Source: Bacteroidales bacterium (GTDB lineage Bacteria > Bacteroidota > Bacteroidia > Bacteroidales > F082). Taken from it: 64,000 bases of DNA. Below the pieces are notes generated by a model. That model was not told the DNA's origin and did no database searches. It saw nothing but the letters and a program-made list of their open reading frames with translations. The translations under genes and the position numbers were made by a program. The stretch lies in NCBI GenBank assembly GCA_024709145.1, contig JANJXG010000003.1, forward strand, positions 16,776 through 80,775, read 5' to 3'. Every line of letters begins with the position of its first letter. Position 1 is the first letter of the stretch. Positions 43,501-52,328 of this stretch are shown piece after piece.

Positions 43501-44538
43501 ATGCAATGTAAAGAACGTGAGTTTGGCAGGCTGACGGATGGCAGGTCTGTTCGCTTGTTCTCCTTTGAATGCAGTGATGGGATGCAGCTTGAGATCACGA
43601 ATTATGGAGGCATTATTACCTCCGTCAGGCTATCTGATAAGAATGGTATTTTCGACGAACTTTGCTGTGGTTTTCCTGATCTTTCAAATTATCTGAAACC
43701 ACATCCTTATTTTGGAGCTTTGGTTGGTCGCTATGCAGGACGGATTGGCGGTGGGCGATTGCCTGTCGGGGATGAAGTTTACCAACTTCAGCTGCACGAC
43801 AGACATTGCCATCTGCATGGCGTAAATACCGGTTTTCACACACGACTCTGGTCAGCCTTGCTTGAGTCTGATGACACAAAAGCAGTGCTGAAGCTTACTT
43901 ACATGAGTCCTCATCTCGAAGAAAATTATCCCGGAAATCTCAATGTTACAGCCACTTATACCATTTTCGACAATAACCGGATCGACTTGTGTTTTGAAGC
44001 TGAAACGGATCGTCCGACCCATTTGAACCTTACCAACCATGCCTATTTTAACCTTAATGGCTTCAGATCGTCAGTTGGTGATCATTGGTTGAAAGTCGAT
44101 GCAGATCAGGTTGTTGAACTGAATGAAGCGATGTTACCCACAGGAATGCTAAAACCGGTCAAAGGCAGCATATTTGATTTTTCTGAGCTTATACTGCTAT
44201 CTTCAAGATTAGTACCTCAGACTCATGAACTGGATCATTGTTTTGTGCTAAATCAAAGCAGGAAAGATACACCGGCGGTGGAGTTATTTCATAATGAAAC
44301 CGGCCGCAGTTTAAAGGTGTATACCGATCAGCCCGGAGTTCAGGTATACAGTGGTAATTTCTTAGATGGTTCACTCACGGGAAACGACTCAAAAACTTAT
44401 CACAAGCATGGCGCCATTTGTTTCGAGACGCAGCATTTTGCCGATAGTCCCAATCAGCCTTCGTTTCCATCAACTTTGCTTCAGCCCGGTCAAGCGTTTC
44501 GGGCCTCGACAACCTATTTATTTGAAGTGAGGTCCTAA
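43501..44538 (+). CDS. galM: Aldose 1-epimerase (mutarotase)
   Basis: This 345-residue enzyme equilibrates alpha and beta anomers of hexoses. Motifs seen are ITNYGGIITSVRL, ALVGRYAGRI, HLHGVNTGFHTRLWSA (catalytic His region), LNLTNHAYFNLNG, DHCFVLN and the catalytic Glu region GAICFETQHFADSPNQ. The ATG at 43501 is preferred; a longer frame from 43453 lacks support. It leads a trio with a nucleotidyltransferase and a sugar symporter. Confidence 0.93.
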   Translation: MQCKEREFGRLTDGRSVRLFSFECSDGMQLEITNYGGIITSVRLSDKNGIFDELCCGFPDLSNYLKPHPYFGALVGRYAGRIGGGRLPVGDEVYQLQLHDRHCHLHGVNTGFHTRLWSALLESDDTKAVLKLTYMSPHLEENYPGNLNVTATYTIFDNNRIDLCFEAETDRPTHLNLTNHAYFNLNGFRSSVGDHWLKVDADQVVELNEAMLPTGMLKPVKGSIFDFSELILLSSRLVPQTHELDHCFVLNQSRKDTPAVELFHNETGRSLKVYTDQPGVQVYSGNFLDGSLTGNDSKTYHKHGAICFETQHFADSPNQPSFPSTLLQPGQAFRASTTYLFEVRS

Positions 44539-44580
44539 CATCGAAGTCAAACATACAAACAGAATGTGAACCAAAACAAT

Positions 44581-45525
44581 ATGAAAAAAGAAGCCCCGAC
44601 ACTTCTCATTTTGGCTGCCGGCATGGGCAGCAGGTATGGCGGTTTGAAGCAGGTTGATCGCCTGGGACCCTCAGGTGAAACCATCATCGACTATGCTGTT
44701 TATGACGCCATCAGAGCCGGATTTGGAAAAGTGGTGCTCGTAATCAGAAAAAGTACCGAGCACGACTTTTTGGAGACTTATGGAAATGGCTTTCTTAACA
44801 ATATTCCGTATGAATTTGTTTACCAGGATCTTGATATGCTTCCGGATGGATTTCAATTGCCGGAGGGACGAACAAAACCCTGGGGTACTGCACATGCTAT
44901 CTGGGTGGCTCGTCACACGATCAAAACTGATTTTGTGGTGATTAATGCAGATGATTTTTATGATGCACCTTCTTATCAGGCACTGGCCGGTTTTATCTCA
45001 GAGACAGAAAGACCCCTGAATAGCTTCGCCATGTGCGGCTATAAGCTTAGCAACACCCTTTCACCACATGGTACGGTTTCGAGGGGAGTGTGCCGGATCA
45101 GCCTGGATAACAGTCTGCATAGTGTGGAAGAACACACCAAAATCGGCTACGATGAGGCTGGCAGAATTATCAGTGATATTAACGGAAAAAGTGTTGAATT
45201 GAAGCCTGATACAATTGTATCAATGAATATCTGGGCTTTTAATCCCATCATTTTTGAATTCATTGGACAGTATTTCAGTCTTTTTCTGCAAGAACATGCC
45301 GGCGATTTAAAGTCGGAATTATATACCCCCCGTCTTGTTGATCAGCTCTTGCGTGATGGCAAAGCGGAGGTCAGGGTATTGAATACAAATTCGCAATGGT
45401 TTGGGGTTACTTATGCCGATGATAAAACTTTTGTAGTGGATCGGATTGCCCGGCTTGTTGAAAACAATCAATATCCAACGCCATTGTGGCGGCCAAATGA
45501 TGATAAACCAGTTTTTAACGTTTAA
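44581..45525 (+). CDS. Sugar-phosphate nucleotidyltransferase
   Basis: This 314-residue enzyme has the nucleotide-binding signature LILAAGMGSRYGGLKQVDRL and FVVINADDFYD (metal site) of the GT-A-like sugar-1-phosphate nucleotidyltransferase family. It should make an NDP-sugar, perhaps UDP-hexose, although the C-terminal part does not identify the sugar. A GTG at 44566 is an alternative start 15 bp upstream. It sits between galM and an SSS symporter, hinting at use of the imported sugar. Confidence 0.86.
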   Translation: MKKEAPTLLILAAGMGSRYGGLKQVDRLGPSGETIIDYAVYDAIRAGFGKVVLVIRKSTEHDFLETYGNGFLNNIPYEFVYQDLDMLPDGFQLPEGRTKPWGTAHAIWVARHTIKTDFVVINADDFYDAPSYQALAGFISETERPLNSFAMCGYKLSNTLSPHGTVSRGVCRISLDNSLHSVEEHTKIGYDEAGRIISDINGKSVELKPDTIVSMNIWAFNPIIFEFIGQYFSLFLQEHAGDLKSELYTPRLVDQLLRDGKAEVRVLNTNSQWFGVTYADDKTFVVDRIARLVENNQYPTPLWRPNDDKPVFNV

Positions 45526-45537
45526 TCTTTACTAATT

Positions 45538-47178
45538 ATGGAAGCCTTCCAAATGCTCGACTATGTGATTTTCAGTCTTTATGCCCTTCTTATTCTGGGT
45601 GTTGGACTTTGGGTCTCCAGAAGTAAAACCGGATCAAAGAAGAGTGCTGAAGAGTATTTTCTGGCAGGAAAAAGCCTTCCTTTCTGGGCAATAGGTGCCT
45701 CCTTGATTGCTGCCAATATTTCAGCAGAGCAATTTATCGGGATGTCTGGTTCCGGCTTTGCCATTGGCTTAGCCATTGCCTCCTATGAATGGATGGGAGC
45801 CCTCACGCTGATTATTGTTGCAAAATTCTTTTTGCCGGTTTTTATCAGGCAAGGACTTTTCACTATTCCCGAATTCATCGAAAGGAGGTTTAATACCAAC
45901 CTCAAAACCATCCTGGCAGTGTTTTGGGTTTCACTCTTTATTTTTGTTAACCTTACATCGGTGCTTTTTCTGGGTGCCAAAGCACTGGATACCGTGCTTG
46001 GCACCGGCGATGGCAGCATGATTTTTCCGCTAATAATCGGGTTGGCACTTTTTGCTGCAGCCTATTCCATCTGGGGCGGTCTTTCGGCTGTTGCCTGGAC
46101 GGATGTGATTCAGGTTGTGTTGCTGGTTTTGGGTGGCTTAATCACCACCTTTATCGCTCTCGACAAAGTTACACCTGATGGTGGTGTATTTGCGGGCTTT
46201 TCACATGTTTATCAGCAAGCCGGCGATAAGTTCCACATGATTTTGCACCGCGACCATGAGCAGTTTATGAACCTGCCCGGAATCGGCGTAATTATCGGGG
46301 GACTTTGGGTAGCCAACCTTTATTATTTTGGTTTTAATCAATACATCATTCAACGTGCTCTGGCGGCCAAATCGCTTCGTGAAGCGCAAAAAGGTCTCGC
46401 ATTTGCTGCATTTTTGAAGTTATTACTCCCGCTTCTGGTTGTGATTCCGGGTATTATTGCCTGGGTGTTTTTTATGCAAAACGATGGTACAATGGTAGTT
46501 GAAGGCGTGAAGGAAGTGTTTATAAGGACTGACGGAAGTCTCAACTACGACCTTGCCTATCCCTGGCTTATCAAGACATTTATTCCAACAGGTGTTAAAG
46601 GGCTCGTGGTAGCTGCACTCACTGCTGCAATCCTTTCTTCGCTGGCATCGATGCTCAACTCAACAGCTACGATTTTTACGATGGATATCTATAAACCTTA
46701 TTTTTCCAAAAAGACCGATGGCTCCGACCTTGTTGGTGTGGGTCGCATTTCCGTGCTCATAGCCCTGGCCATTGCTGTGGTTCTCGCACCGGCACTTGAA
46801 ACAATGCCGCAGATGTTTCAGTACATCCAGGAATATACCGGCGTGGTAAGCCCTGGTGTGTTGGCAGTCTTTTTAATGGGCCTTTTTTGGAAGAAAACGA
46901 ATGCCAAAGCGGCCATTATTGGCGTAATAAGCTCCATACCAATTGCTTTGGCACTAAAACTGTTGCCTGTCGAATTGCCATTCCTCGATCAGATGTTGTA
47001 TACTTGCTTGCTCACGGTGGTTGTTATCCTGATGGTTAGTTTGGTGAGTGCTGAAACCGATGACGATCCGAAAGCGATCGCATTGCCAAAGGAAATATTC
47101 AAAACGGAAAAAAACTTCAACATTGCTGCATATCTGGTCATGCTGATTCTGGTTGTTATTTATGCCGCCTTTTGGTGA
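45538..47178 (+). CDS. Sodium/sugar symporter (SSS family, vSGLT-like)
   Basis: This 546-residue transporter has about 14 helices. Family stretches are SAEEYFLAGKSLPFWAIGAS, ANISAEQFIGMSGSGFA, YSIWGGLSAVAWTDVIQV and ALTAAILSSLASMLNSTATI (sodium site). It should import a hexose with Na+, fitting galM and the nucleotidyltransferase 12 bp upstream. The sodium gradient could be supplied by the Rnf complex or NhaA in the same window. Confidence 0.93.
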   Translation: MEAFQMLDYVIFSLYALLILGVGLWVSRSKTGSKKSAEEYFLAGKSLPFWAIGASLIAANISAEQFIGMSGSGFAIGLAIASYEWMGALTLIIVAKFFLPVFIRQGLFTIPEFIERRFNTNLKTILAVFWVSLFIFVNLTSVLFLGAKALDTVLGTGDGSMIFPLIIGLALFAAAYSIWGGLSAVAWTDVIQVVLLVLGGLITTFIALDKVTPDGGVFAGFSHVYQQAGDKFHMILHRDHEQFMNLPGIGVIIGGLWVANLYYFGFNQYIIQRALAAKSLREAQKGLAFAAFLKLLLPLLVVIPGIIAWVFFMQNDGTMVVEGVKEVFIRTDGSLNYDLAYPWLIKTFIPTGVKGLVVAALTAAILSSLASMLNSTATIFTMDIYKPYFSKKTDGSDLVGVGRISVLIALAIAVVLAPALETMPQMFQYIQEYTGVVSPGVLAVFLMGLFWKKTNAKAAIIGVISSIPIALALKLLPVELPFLDQMLYTCLLTVVVILMVSLVSAETDDDPKAIALPKEIFKTEKNFNIAAYLVMLILVVIYAAFW

Positions 47179-47213
47179 GAAATTTCACCATTTTGCTGCA
47201 TTGAGTTTAATTT

Positions 47214-47227
47214 GAGGTTAAAACCTC
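47214..47227 (+). terminator. Short hairpin after the symporter gene
   Basis: GAGGTT and AACCTC (47214-47219 with 47222-47227) form a 6-bp stem with a very short loop, 36 bp after the symporter stop. There is no long T run, so it is a weak candidate. Confidence 0.3.
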
Positions 47228-47258
47228 TTGTCAGCGATCATGCCTCACCCGAAGAGCG

Positions 47259-47266
47259 TATATTTG
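47259..47266 (+). promoter_or_regulatory. Putative -7 box for the maf operon
   Basis: TATATTTG matches TAnnTTTG, 70 bp before the maf start. The nearest TTG upstream is 28 bp away, so the -33 element is not convincing. Confidence 0.35.
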
Positions 47267-47336
47267 CATACTTTCAAACGGCTGTTCATTTTCATTAATT
47301 AAAGCCAGAGAGCTGTTTTAATCAAACATTTAAAGA

Positions 47337-47933
47337 ATGTTTTTAAGCAAATATCACATTGTACTCGCATCGAAATCGCCACGAAGGCAGCAACTGCTCG
47401 CTGGTATGGATTTGCAATTTACGGTTCAGACCAAAGAAGTTGACGAATCATTTCCTGAAGAAATGCCGCTGAATGAAGTGGCTCCTTTTTTAAGTAGAAA
47501 AAAAGCCGAGTCATTTGATGCACTGGAGCTTCCCGATAATTTTCTGCTTATTACTGCTGATACTGTCGTAATTGTTGATGATCAGATACTCAATAAACCT
47601 GCTGACAGCGCTGAAGCCGTTGAGATGTTGTCACTACTTTCCGGGAAAACTCATCAGGTTGTTACAGGAGTCACACTCAGGTGTAAGGAAAAAATGATTG
47701 TCTTCAGCGAATGTTCAGATGTAACTTTCGGTGATTTGACAGCGGCTGAAATTGAATGGTATGTAGGTCAATATCAACCATTTGACAAGGCCGGTGCTTA
47801 TGGCATTCAGGAATGGATCGGTTATATTGCCATCAAAGGCGTGTCAGGTTCCTTTTACAATGTGATGGGATTGCCAACTCATCGTCTGTTTAAGGAATTG
47901 AAACAATTTGAATGTAAGAATGATCATGTTTAA
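47337..47933 (+). CDS. maf: Maf-family nucleotide pyrophosphatase
   Basis: This 198-residue protein hydrolyses non-standard or pyrimidine nucleoside triphosphates. The N-terminal VLASKSPRRQQLL, VKEVDESFP-type and ITADTVVIVD motifs are intact, with GKTHQVVTGVTL and FDKAGAYGIQ following. In this phylum maf is commonly beside DUF2520, KdsC-like and UbiA genes; here 4 kb of sugar genes lies between. It leads a run with a 12-bp gap to the DUF502 gene. Confidence 0.95.
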   Translation: MFLSKYHIVLASKSPRRQQLLAGMDLQFTVQTKEVDESFPEEMPLNEVAPFLSRKKAESFDALELPDNFLLITADTVVIVDDQILNKPADSAEAVEMLSLLSGKTHQVVTGVTLRCKEKMIVFSECSDVTFGDLTAAEIEWYVGQYQPFDKAGAYGIQEWIGYIAIKGVSGSFYNVMGLPTHRLFKELKQFECKNDHV

Positions 47934-47945
47934 CAACTCGCATTT

Positions 47946-48554
47946 ATGAAGCATATACTCAAGAAATTTCTCAATTACTTCCTGCAGGGTTTGTTGTACA
48001 TCGCACCCATAACCCTCACAATATGGGGAGTTGTTGCGATTTTTGAATTTATTGACGGGTTGCTGATCGGATATCTCGATCAGATGCTGGAGCGTCATAT
48101 TCCGGGCTTAGGCATCATTGTCCTGCTGATTTCCATCACTTTGATCGGTTTGCTTGGTTCGAGCATTTTGTTTCGGCCGTTTATTGCTTATTTCGATCAG
48201 GTTTTTGCAAAAGCACCCTTGATCAAAATCATCTACACTTCGGTGAAAGATTTGGTTTCGGCTTTTGTGGGCCAGAAAAAGCGCTTTACTGAGCCTGTGA
48301 TGGTAAAAATCGGGAAGGGTTACGACCTCGAGAAGATTGGCTTTGTTACCAATACCGACCTGGGATTTTTAGGCATCGAAGGTGGAAAAGTTGCTGTTTA
48401 TCTGCCTCATTCATATGCCTGGTCTGGAAATTTATTTATCGTGCCGGCTGAAAATGTGCGACCAATTGATGCTTCTTCAACCGAAGTGATGAAATTTATC
48501 ATCTCCGCCGGCGTTACTAACCTTGAAAATCAGCATGAACATGATGCAAACTGA
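47946..48554 (+). CDS. DUF502 membrane protein
   Basis: This 202-residue protein has two N-terminal membrane helices (about residues 13-35 and 55-75) and a cytoplasmic or periplasmic beta-rich domain with the DUF502 features PLIKIIYTSVKDLVSAF, EKIGFVTN and VAVYLPHSYAWSGNLFIVPA. The function is unknown. Its end overlaps the beginning of surE by 14 bp. Confidence 0.92.
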   Translation: MKHILKKFLNYFLQGLLYIAPITLTIWGVVAIFEFIDGLLIGYLDQMLERHIPGLGIIVLLISITLIGLLGSSILFRPFIAYFDQVFAKAPLIKIIYTSVKDLVSAFVGQKKRFTEPVMVKIGKGYDLEKIGFVTNTDLGFLGIEGGKVAVYLPHSYAWSGNLFIVPAENVRPIDASSTEVMKFIISAGVTNLENQHEHDAN

Positions 48555-49326
48555 TAATAAACCCACGATATTAATCACCAATGATGACGGATATTTTGCC
48601 TCCGGTATCCGGCATCTCATTCAGATGATGCGGCCAATCGGAAGGGTGGTGGTTGTTTCAAGCGAGCAACCCATGTCGGGAATGGGGCATGCGATCACAA
48701 TTAAAACACCATTGCGCCTAAAAAATGTCGTAAAGGAATCTGATTATGAAGAGTATATATGCAATGGAACTCCTGTTGACTGTGTGAAACTGGGTGAACA
48801 AGTGGTGCTCAAAGGCAAGCCGGATATCCTTGTGTCGGGTATCAATCACGGATCGAATGCCAGTGTCAATGTGATTTATTCCGGTACGATGGCAGCCGTG
48901 ATTGAAGGTTGCATTGATGGCATACCTTCAGTTGGTTTTAGCCTTGATGACTATAGCTCTCAGGCCGATTTCAGTCATCTGGAACCCTATGTTCAGGCTG
49001 TAGCCAAGATGGTTCTTCGTGAGGGTCTGCCTTCAGGCATCTGCTTGAATGTTAACCTGCCGAAGAAGCGCACCGAAGGGATTCGCGGCATGCGGGTTTG
49101 CCGTCAGGCACATGCACGTTGGGTTGAATCGTTCGACTCGAGGTACGACCCGAGAGGAGCTGAATACCATTGGCTTATGGGTGAATTTGAAAACGACGAC
49201 AAAGCAGACGATACTGATGTGTGGGCACTCGAAAACAATTATGTTTCGCTGGTGCCTGTGCAGTATGACCTGACAGCATACAAACATTTAGCTCTTTTCA
49301 GGGAATGGTCAACGAATAAAAATTAA
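48541..49326 (+). CDS. surE: 5'/3'-nucleotidase SurE
   Basis: This 261-residue metal-dependent phosphatase acts on nucleoside monophosphates, often in stationary phase. The metal-binding ITNDDGYFASGI is close to the N-terminus, with SSEQPMSGMGHAIT, CNGTPVDCVKLG, and VSGINHGSNASVNVIYSGTM downstream. Three in-frame ATGs (48535, 48541, 48544) occur near the start; the middle one is reported. The gene overlaps the DUF502 gene. Confidence 0.95.
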   Translation: MMQTDNKPTILITNDDGYFASGIRHLIQMMRPIGRVVVVSSEQPMSGMGHAITIKTPLRLKNVVKESDYEEYICNGTPVDCVKLGEQVVLKGKPDILVSGINHGSNASVNVIYSGTMAAVIEGCIDGIPSVGFSLDDYSSQADFSHLEPYVQAVAKMVLREGLPSGICLNVNLPKKRTEGIRGMRVCRQAHARWVESFDSRYDPRGAEYHWLMGEFENDDKADDTDVWALENNYVSLVPVQYDLTAYKHLALFREWSTNKN

Positions 49327-49343
49327 CTGAAATAAACTTGCCT

Positions 49344-49634
49344 ATGTTTCGCCTTATGAAAGTATTTCTCACCCGCGACAGCTTGCTCACCGGGCTGACC
49401 ATTGGGTTGATTACCACTGCCCTGCTTTATTTTTCAATGGGTCTGATTATTGATAGCCTTTCAACGATTCCGGAATGGCTGAAAAATCCCCGTACTCCTT
49501 TTCTTATCGCATTGATTCCCAATGTTTTTTTGTTTAGGTACTATATGGTAAACCGCAAACAGGATAAAACAGGCAGAGGCATTATCCTCGTATTGTTTGT
49601 CGTTATTTTCGCTGTTTTCCTGCTGATCAAATAA
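49344..49634 (+). CDS. Small two-to-three-helix membrane protein
   Basis: This 96-residue protein has a hydrophobic segment at about residues 15-36, a second at about 50-65 and a C-terminal one at about 78-95. I do not recognise the family. It lies 17 bp after surE and 9 bp before lpxB, so it is translated with them and may act in the envelope. The ATG at 49344 is chosen; a TTG six bases earlier and an ATG at 49356 are alternatives. Confidence 0.72.
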   Translation: MFRLMKVFLTRDSLLTGLTIGLITTALLYFSMGLIIDSLSTIPEWLKNPRTPFLIALIPNVFLFRYYMVNRKQDKTGRGIILVLFVVIFAVFLLIK

Positions 49635-49643
49635 AAGCCTGAC

Positions 49644-50762
49644 ATGAAATATTACATCATTGCCGGTGAGGCCTCAGGCGACCTGCATGCCTCCAACCTG
49701 ATCAAAGAGATTGTGAAACGCGATTCACAAGCTGATTTTCGGGCCTGGGGTGGTGATTTGATGGCCCGTCAGGGTGCTGAGATCGTGAAACATTACCGCG
49801 ATTTGGCGTTTATGGGCTTCGTTGAAGTGGTTCTCAATCTGCCTGCCATTCTTGGTAATTTGCGTTTCTGTAAGCGGGATCTGATTGACTATCAACCCGA
49901 TGTACTCATTCTTGTTGATTATCCGGGATTCAACCTGCCCATCGCCCGATTTGCACATCAGCAAGGGATAAAAGTGGTTTACTATATCTCTCCACAGGTG
50001 TGGGCTTGGAAAAAAGGCAGGGTGAAAACCATTCGTAAAGTGGTAGATAAAATGCTGGTGATTCTGCCTTTCGAAAAATCATTTTATGCAGACCACGATT
50101 TGGCGGTTGATTTTGTCGGTCACCCCTTGCTCGATGCCATCCAATCCCTGCCGGAAAAAAGTGATTTCATATCGGACAATAAGCTCGACGAGCGGCCAAT
50201 TATTGCTCTTTTGCCTGGTAGTCGAAAGCAGGAAATCAGTAAAATGCTTGAAGGGATGCTGATGGTAGTCCCATATTTTCCAGATTATCAATTTGTTGTA
50301 GCGGCAGCTCCTTCTATTGACCCTGCTGTTTATATAAAATTGACCGCCGGTAGCCAAGTGAAATTTGTGCAAAACCAGACCTATCGCCTGCTTTCGCATG
50401 CAACTGCAGCTTTGGTGACTTCAGGAACTGCTACCCTGGAAACAGCCCTTTTTAATGTGCCTGAAATTGTTTGCTACAAAGCGAATCGGCTATCCTACGA
50501 GATAGCCCGACGCATTGTCGACATCAAATTTATCTCGCTTGTCAACCTGATCATGGATAAAGAAGTAGTGAAAGAACTGATTCAAAACGATTTCAATCAT
50601 CAAAATCTTATCAGGGAGCTTGAACTGATTCTGCATGACGAACAACACAAAGCACGGATGCTGTCCGATTTTCAACTGTTGAAAACACAGTTAGGCGGAC
50701 CAGGGGCCTCTGCCAGAGCTGCCGGATTGGTGATAGATTTTTTAAATAAATCTTCAAACTGA
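49644..50762 (+). CDS. lpxB: Lipid-A-disaccharide synthase
   Basis: This 372-residue GT19 enzyme joins UDP-diacylglucosamine and lipid X to form the lipid A disaccharide at the inner membrane. The N-terminal IIAGEASGDLHASNLI, LILVDYPGFNLPIA, YYISPQVWAWKKGR, FVGHPLLD, LLPGSRKQEI and SGTATLETAL motifs are all present. Length is normal. With KdsC-like phosphatase it shows the cell makes lipopolysaccharide. Confidence 0.96.
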   Translation: MKYYIIAGEASGDLHASNLIKEIVKRDSQADFRAWGGDLMARQGAEIVKHYRDLAFMGFVEVVLNLPAILGNLRFCKRDLIDYQPDVLILVDYPGFNLPIARFAHQQGIKVVYYISPQVWAWKKGRVKTIRKVVDKMLVILPFEKSFYADHDLAVDFVGHPLLDAIQSLPEKSDFISDNKLDERPIIALLPGSRKQEISKMLEGMLMVVPYFPDYQFVVAAAPSIDPAVYIKLTAGSQVKFVQNQTYRLLSHATAALVTSGTATLETALFNVPEIVCYKANRLSYEIARRIVDIKFISLVNLIMDKEVVKELIQNDFNHQNLIRELELILHDEQHKARMLSDFQLLKTQLGGPGASARAAGLVIDFLNKSSN

Positions 50763-50845
50763 ACCTTTACTGTAGCCAATCAGGGCGACCGGATCAGCTC
50801 AATTCGATTAAAATTCTTGGTTTTCAATCTTTGACAGCTTTTTCA

Positions 50846-50853
50846 TACTTTTG
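50846..50853 (+). promoter_or_regulatory. Putative -7 box before the DUF2271-PKD gene
   Basis: TACTTTTG matches TAnnTTTG and lies 64 bp before the start at 50918. TTTGACAG occurs twice, 20 bp apart (50830-50837 and 50850-50857), the second partly overlapping this box. No TTTG lies at the standard spacing. Confidence 0.35.
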
Positions 50854-50917
50854 ACAGATAATCTACTTTGAATTAAACCAGACTTTATTAACCATTTTGA
50901 GAATTAACTTAAACAAC

Positions 50918-52183
50918 ATGAATGATCATTCTTTGAAAAGCATTTTTCTGCTAATTACCTTATTGATATCCAATGTTTTTGTTTTTGGTGATGGGCTTGA
51001 CAAAGGCAATGCCACACCTGGCACTGTGAGTTTTACTGTAAAAACAGTTACGGCTGGCGGAAATTATGCACCTAAACATGTGTTGGCTATTTGGATTGAA
51101 AAAGACGGAGTTTTTGTCAAGACGCGCAAAGCCATGGCCAACCAAAGAAAGCAATATCTCTACACCTGGCGGGCTTCTTCCAATTACAACGTGGTGGATG
51201 CCATCACGGGCTCAACCATCAACAGTCATCAGACTCACACCATCGAATGGGATTGCAGCGACCTGAATGGAAACATAGTACCCGACGGAAACTATACCCT
51301 TAAGATTGAATTTACCGACAAACATGCTCAGGGGCCGCTTTTCAGCATTGATTTTATGAAAGGTACGGAAGCTGTGGTGCTCACTCCTCCTAACCAGACC
51401 AATTTCATCAATATGTCATTTTCTTATACGCCTCAAATGGTAGCCTTGGCTGACTTTACGGCCAGTGTCACAGAAGCTTGTACTGACCAAATTGTCACAT
51501 TTACTAGTACTTCCACGGGTGCTACAAGTTGGAATTGGAATTTTGGAGAAGGTGCCAATCCACTCAATGCTTCTGGCGAAGGACCCCACAACGTGAGCTA
51601 TGCCATCCCGGGACCCAAAACTATATCACTCACCATCAATGGAAATGTTGTGATGACAAAAACTGATATGCTGACAGTTGCACCGAATGCACTTGCCGAT
51701 TTTTCCTATATGATTAGTGGAAACGCCGTTAGTTTTGCCAACAGTTCACAAAATGCTTTCGCTTATAACTGGGATTTTGGCGATGGAACCTCCAGTACCG
51801 AACAAAATCCAATGCACACCTATGCTGCCAATGGTACGTACGATGTAATCCTCACAGCTCAAAGTCAATCCTGTGATGATGATGTCAACCTGCAGCAAGT
51901 CATGATCGATGCTGTTGGTATCAGCGAACTGCGCACTTCTCTTTTCGAAATATCCCCAAATCCTGCATCCAATGAGGTGACGATCGTTGCTTCTAAAGAC
52001 ATAGGTAGTGGCAGTTTTAAATTAGTAGATGCAAATGGTAGGCTATGTATGAGCCAAAAAATTGAAGGATTAAAAAAAGGAGAAAGCATTCGACTGGACA
52101 TCAAAGGCTTGAATTCCGGAACATACTTTATTGAACTTAATGCAGGTGAAAAGCCATTTAGACGCACTTTAGTAATCCTGTAA
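50918..52183 (+). CDS. DUF2271-PKD protein with T9SS sorting signal
   Basis: This 421-residue protein has a signal peptide (about residues 1-24, ending VFVFG), a DUF2271 domain (APKHVLAIWIEKDGVFVKTR, WRASSNYNVVDAITG, WDCSDLNGNIVPDGNYTLKI), PKD domains (around ATSWNWNFGEGANP and FAYNWDFGDGTSSTEQNPMH) and a type A sorting domain (FEISPNPASNEVTIVASKD to the end). DUF2271 proteins usually stand beside flavin transferase or haem-redox genes; here the domain is exported to the surface. The ATG at 50918 is the first that gives a signal peptide. Confidence 0.86.
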   Translation: MNDHSLKSIFLLITLLISNVFVFGDGLDKGNATPGTVSFTVKTVTAGGNYAPKHVLAIWIEKDGVFVKTRKAMANQRKQYLYTWRASSNYNVVDAITGSTINSHQTHTIEWDCSDLNGNIVPDGNYTLKIEFTDKHAQGPLFSIDFMKGTEAVVLTPPNQTNFINMSFSYTPQMVALADFTASVTEACTDQIVTFTSTSTGATSWNWNFGEGANPLNASGEGPHNVSYAIPGPKTISLTINGNVVMTKTDMLTVAPNALADFSYMISGNAVSFANSSQNAFAYNWDFGDGTSSTEQNPMHTYAANGTYDVILTAQSQSCDDDVNLQQVMIDAVGISELRTSLFEISPNPASNEVTIVASKDIGSGSFKLVDANGRLCMSQKIEGLKKGESIRLDIKGLNSGTYFIELNAGEKPFRRTLVIL

Positions 52184-52217
52184 TTTGTTATAAAAAAAAT
52201 TGTAATTGAATGGGTTG

Positions 52218-52249
52218 AAGGGTTGTATAAACCTTGCAACCCTTTTTTT
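52218..52249 (+). terminator. Intrinsic terminator after the DUF2271-PKD gene
   Basis: AAGGGTTG (52218-52225) pairs perfectly with CAACCCTT (52237-52244), with an 11-nt loop and a T run to 52249. It lies 35 bp after the stop. Confidence 0.87.
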
Positions 52250-52254
52250 GATTA

Positions 52255-52283
52255 TTGAAATCCCGATGCAAAACCTATCTTTG
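52255..52283 (+). promoter_or_regulatory. Promoter of the GH3 gene
   Basis: TTG (52255-52257), an 18-bp spacer and TATCTTTG (52276-52283) match the phylum consensus, giving a leader of about 40 nt to the ATG at 52329. The -33 box directly follows the preceding terminator. Confidence 0.6.
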
Positions 52284-52328
52284 TGGTAAAGTCAGAATAA
52301 ATGACAATCTCTGATAAACTGATTTTTT

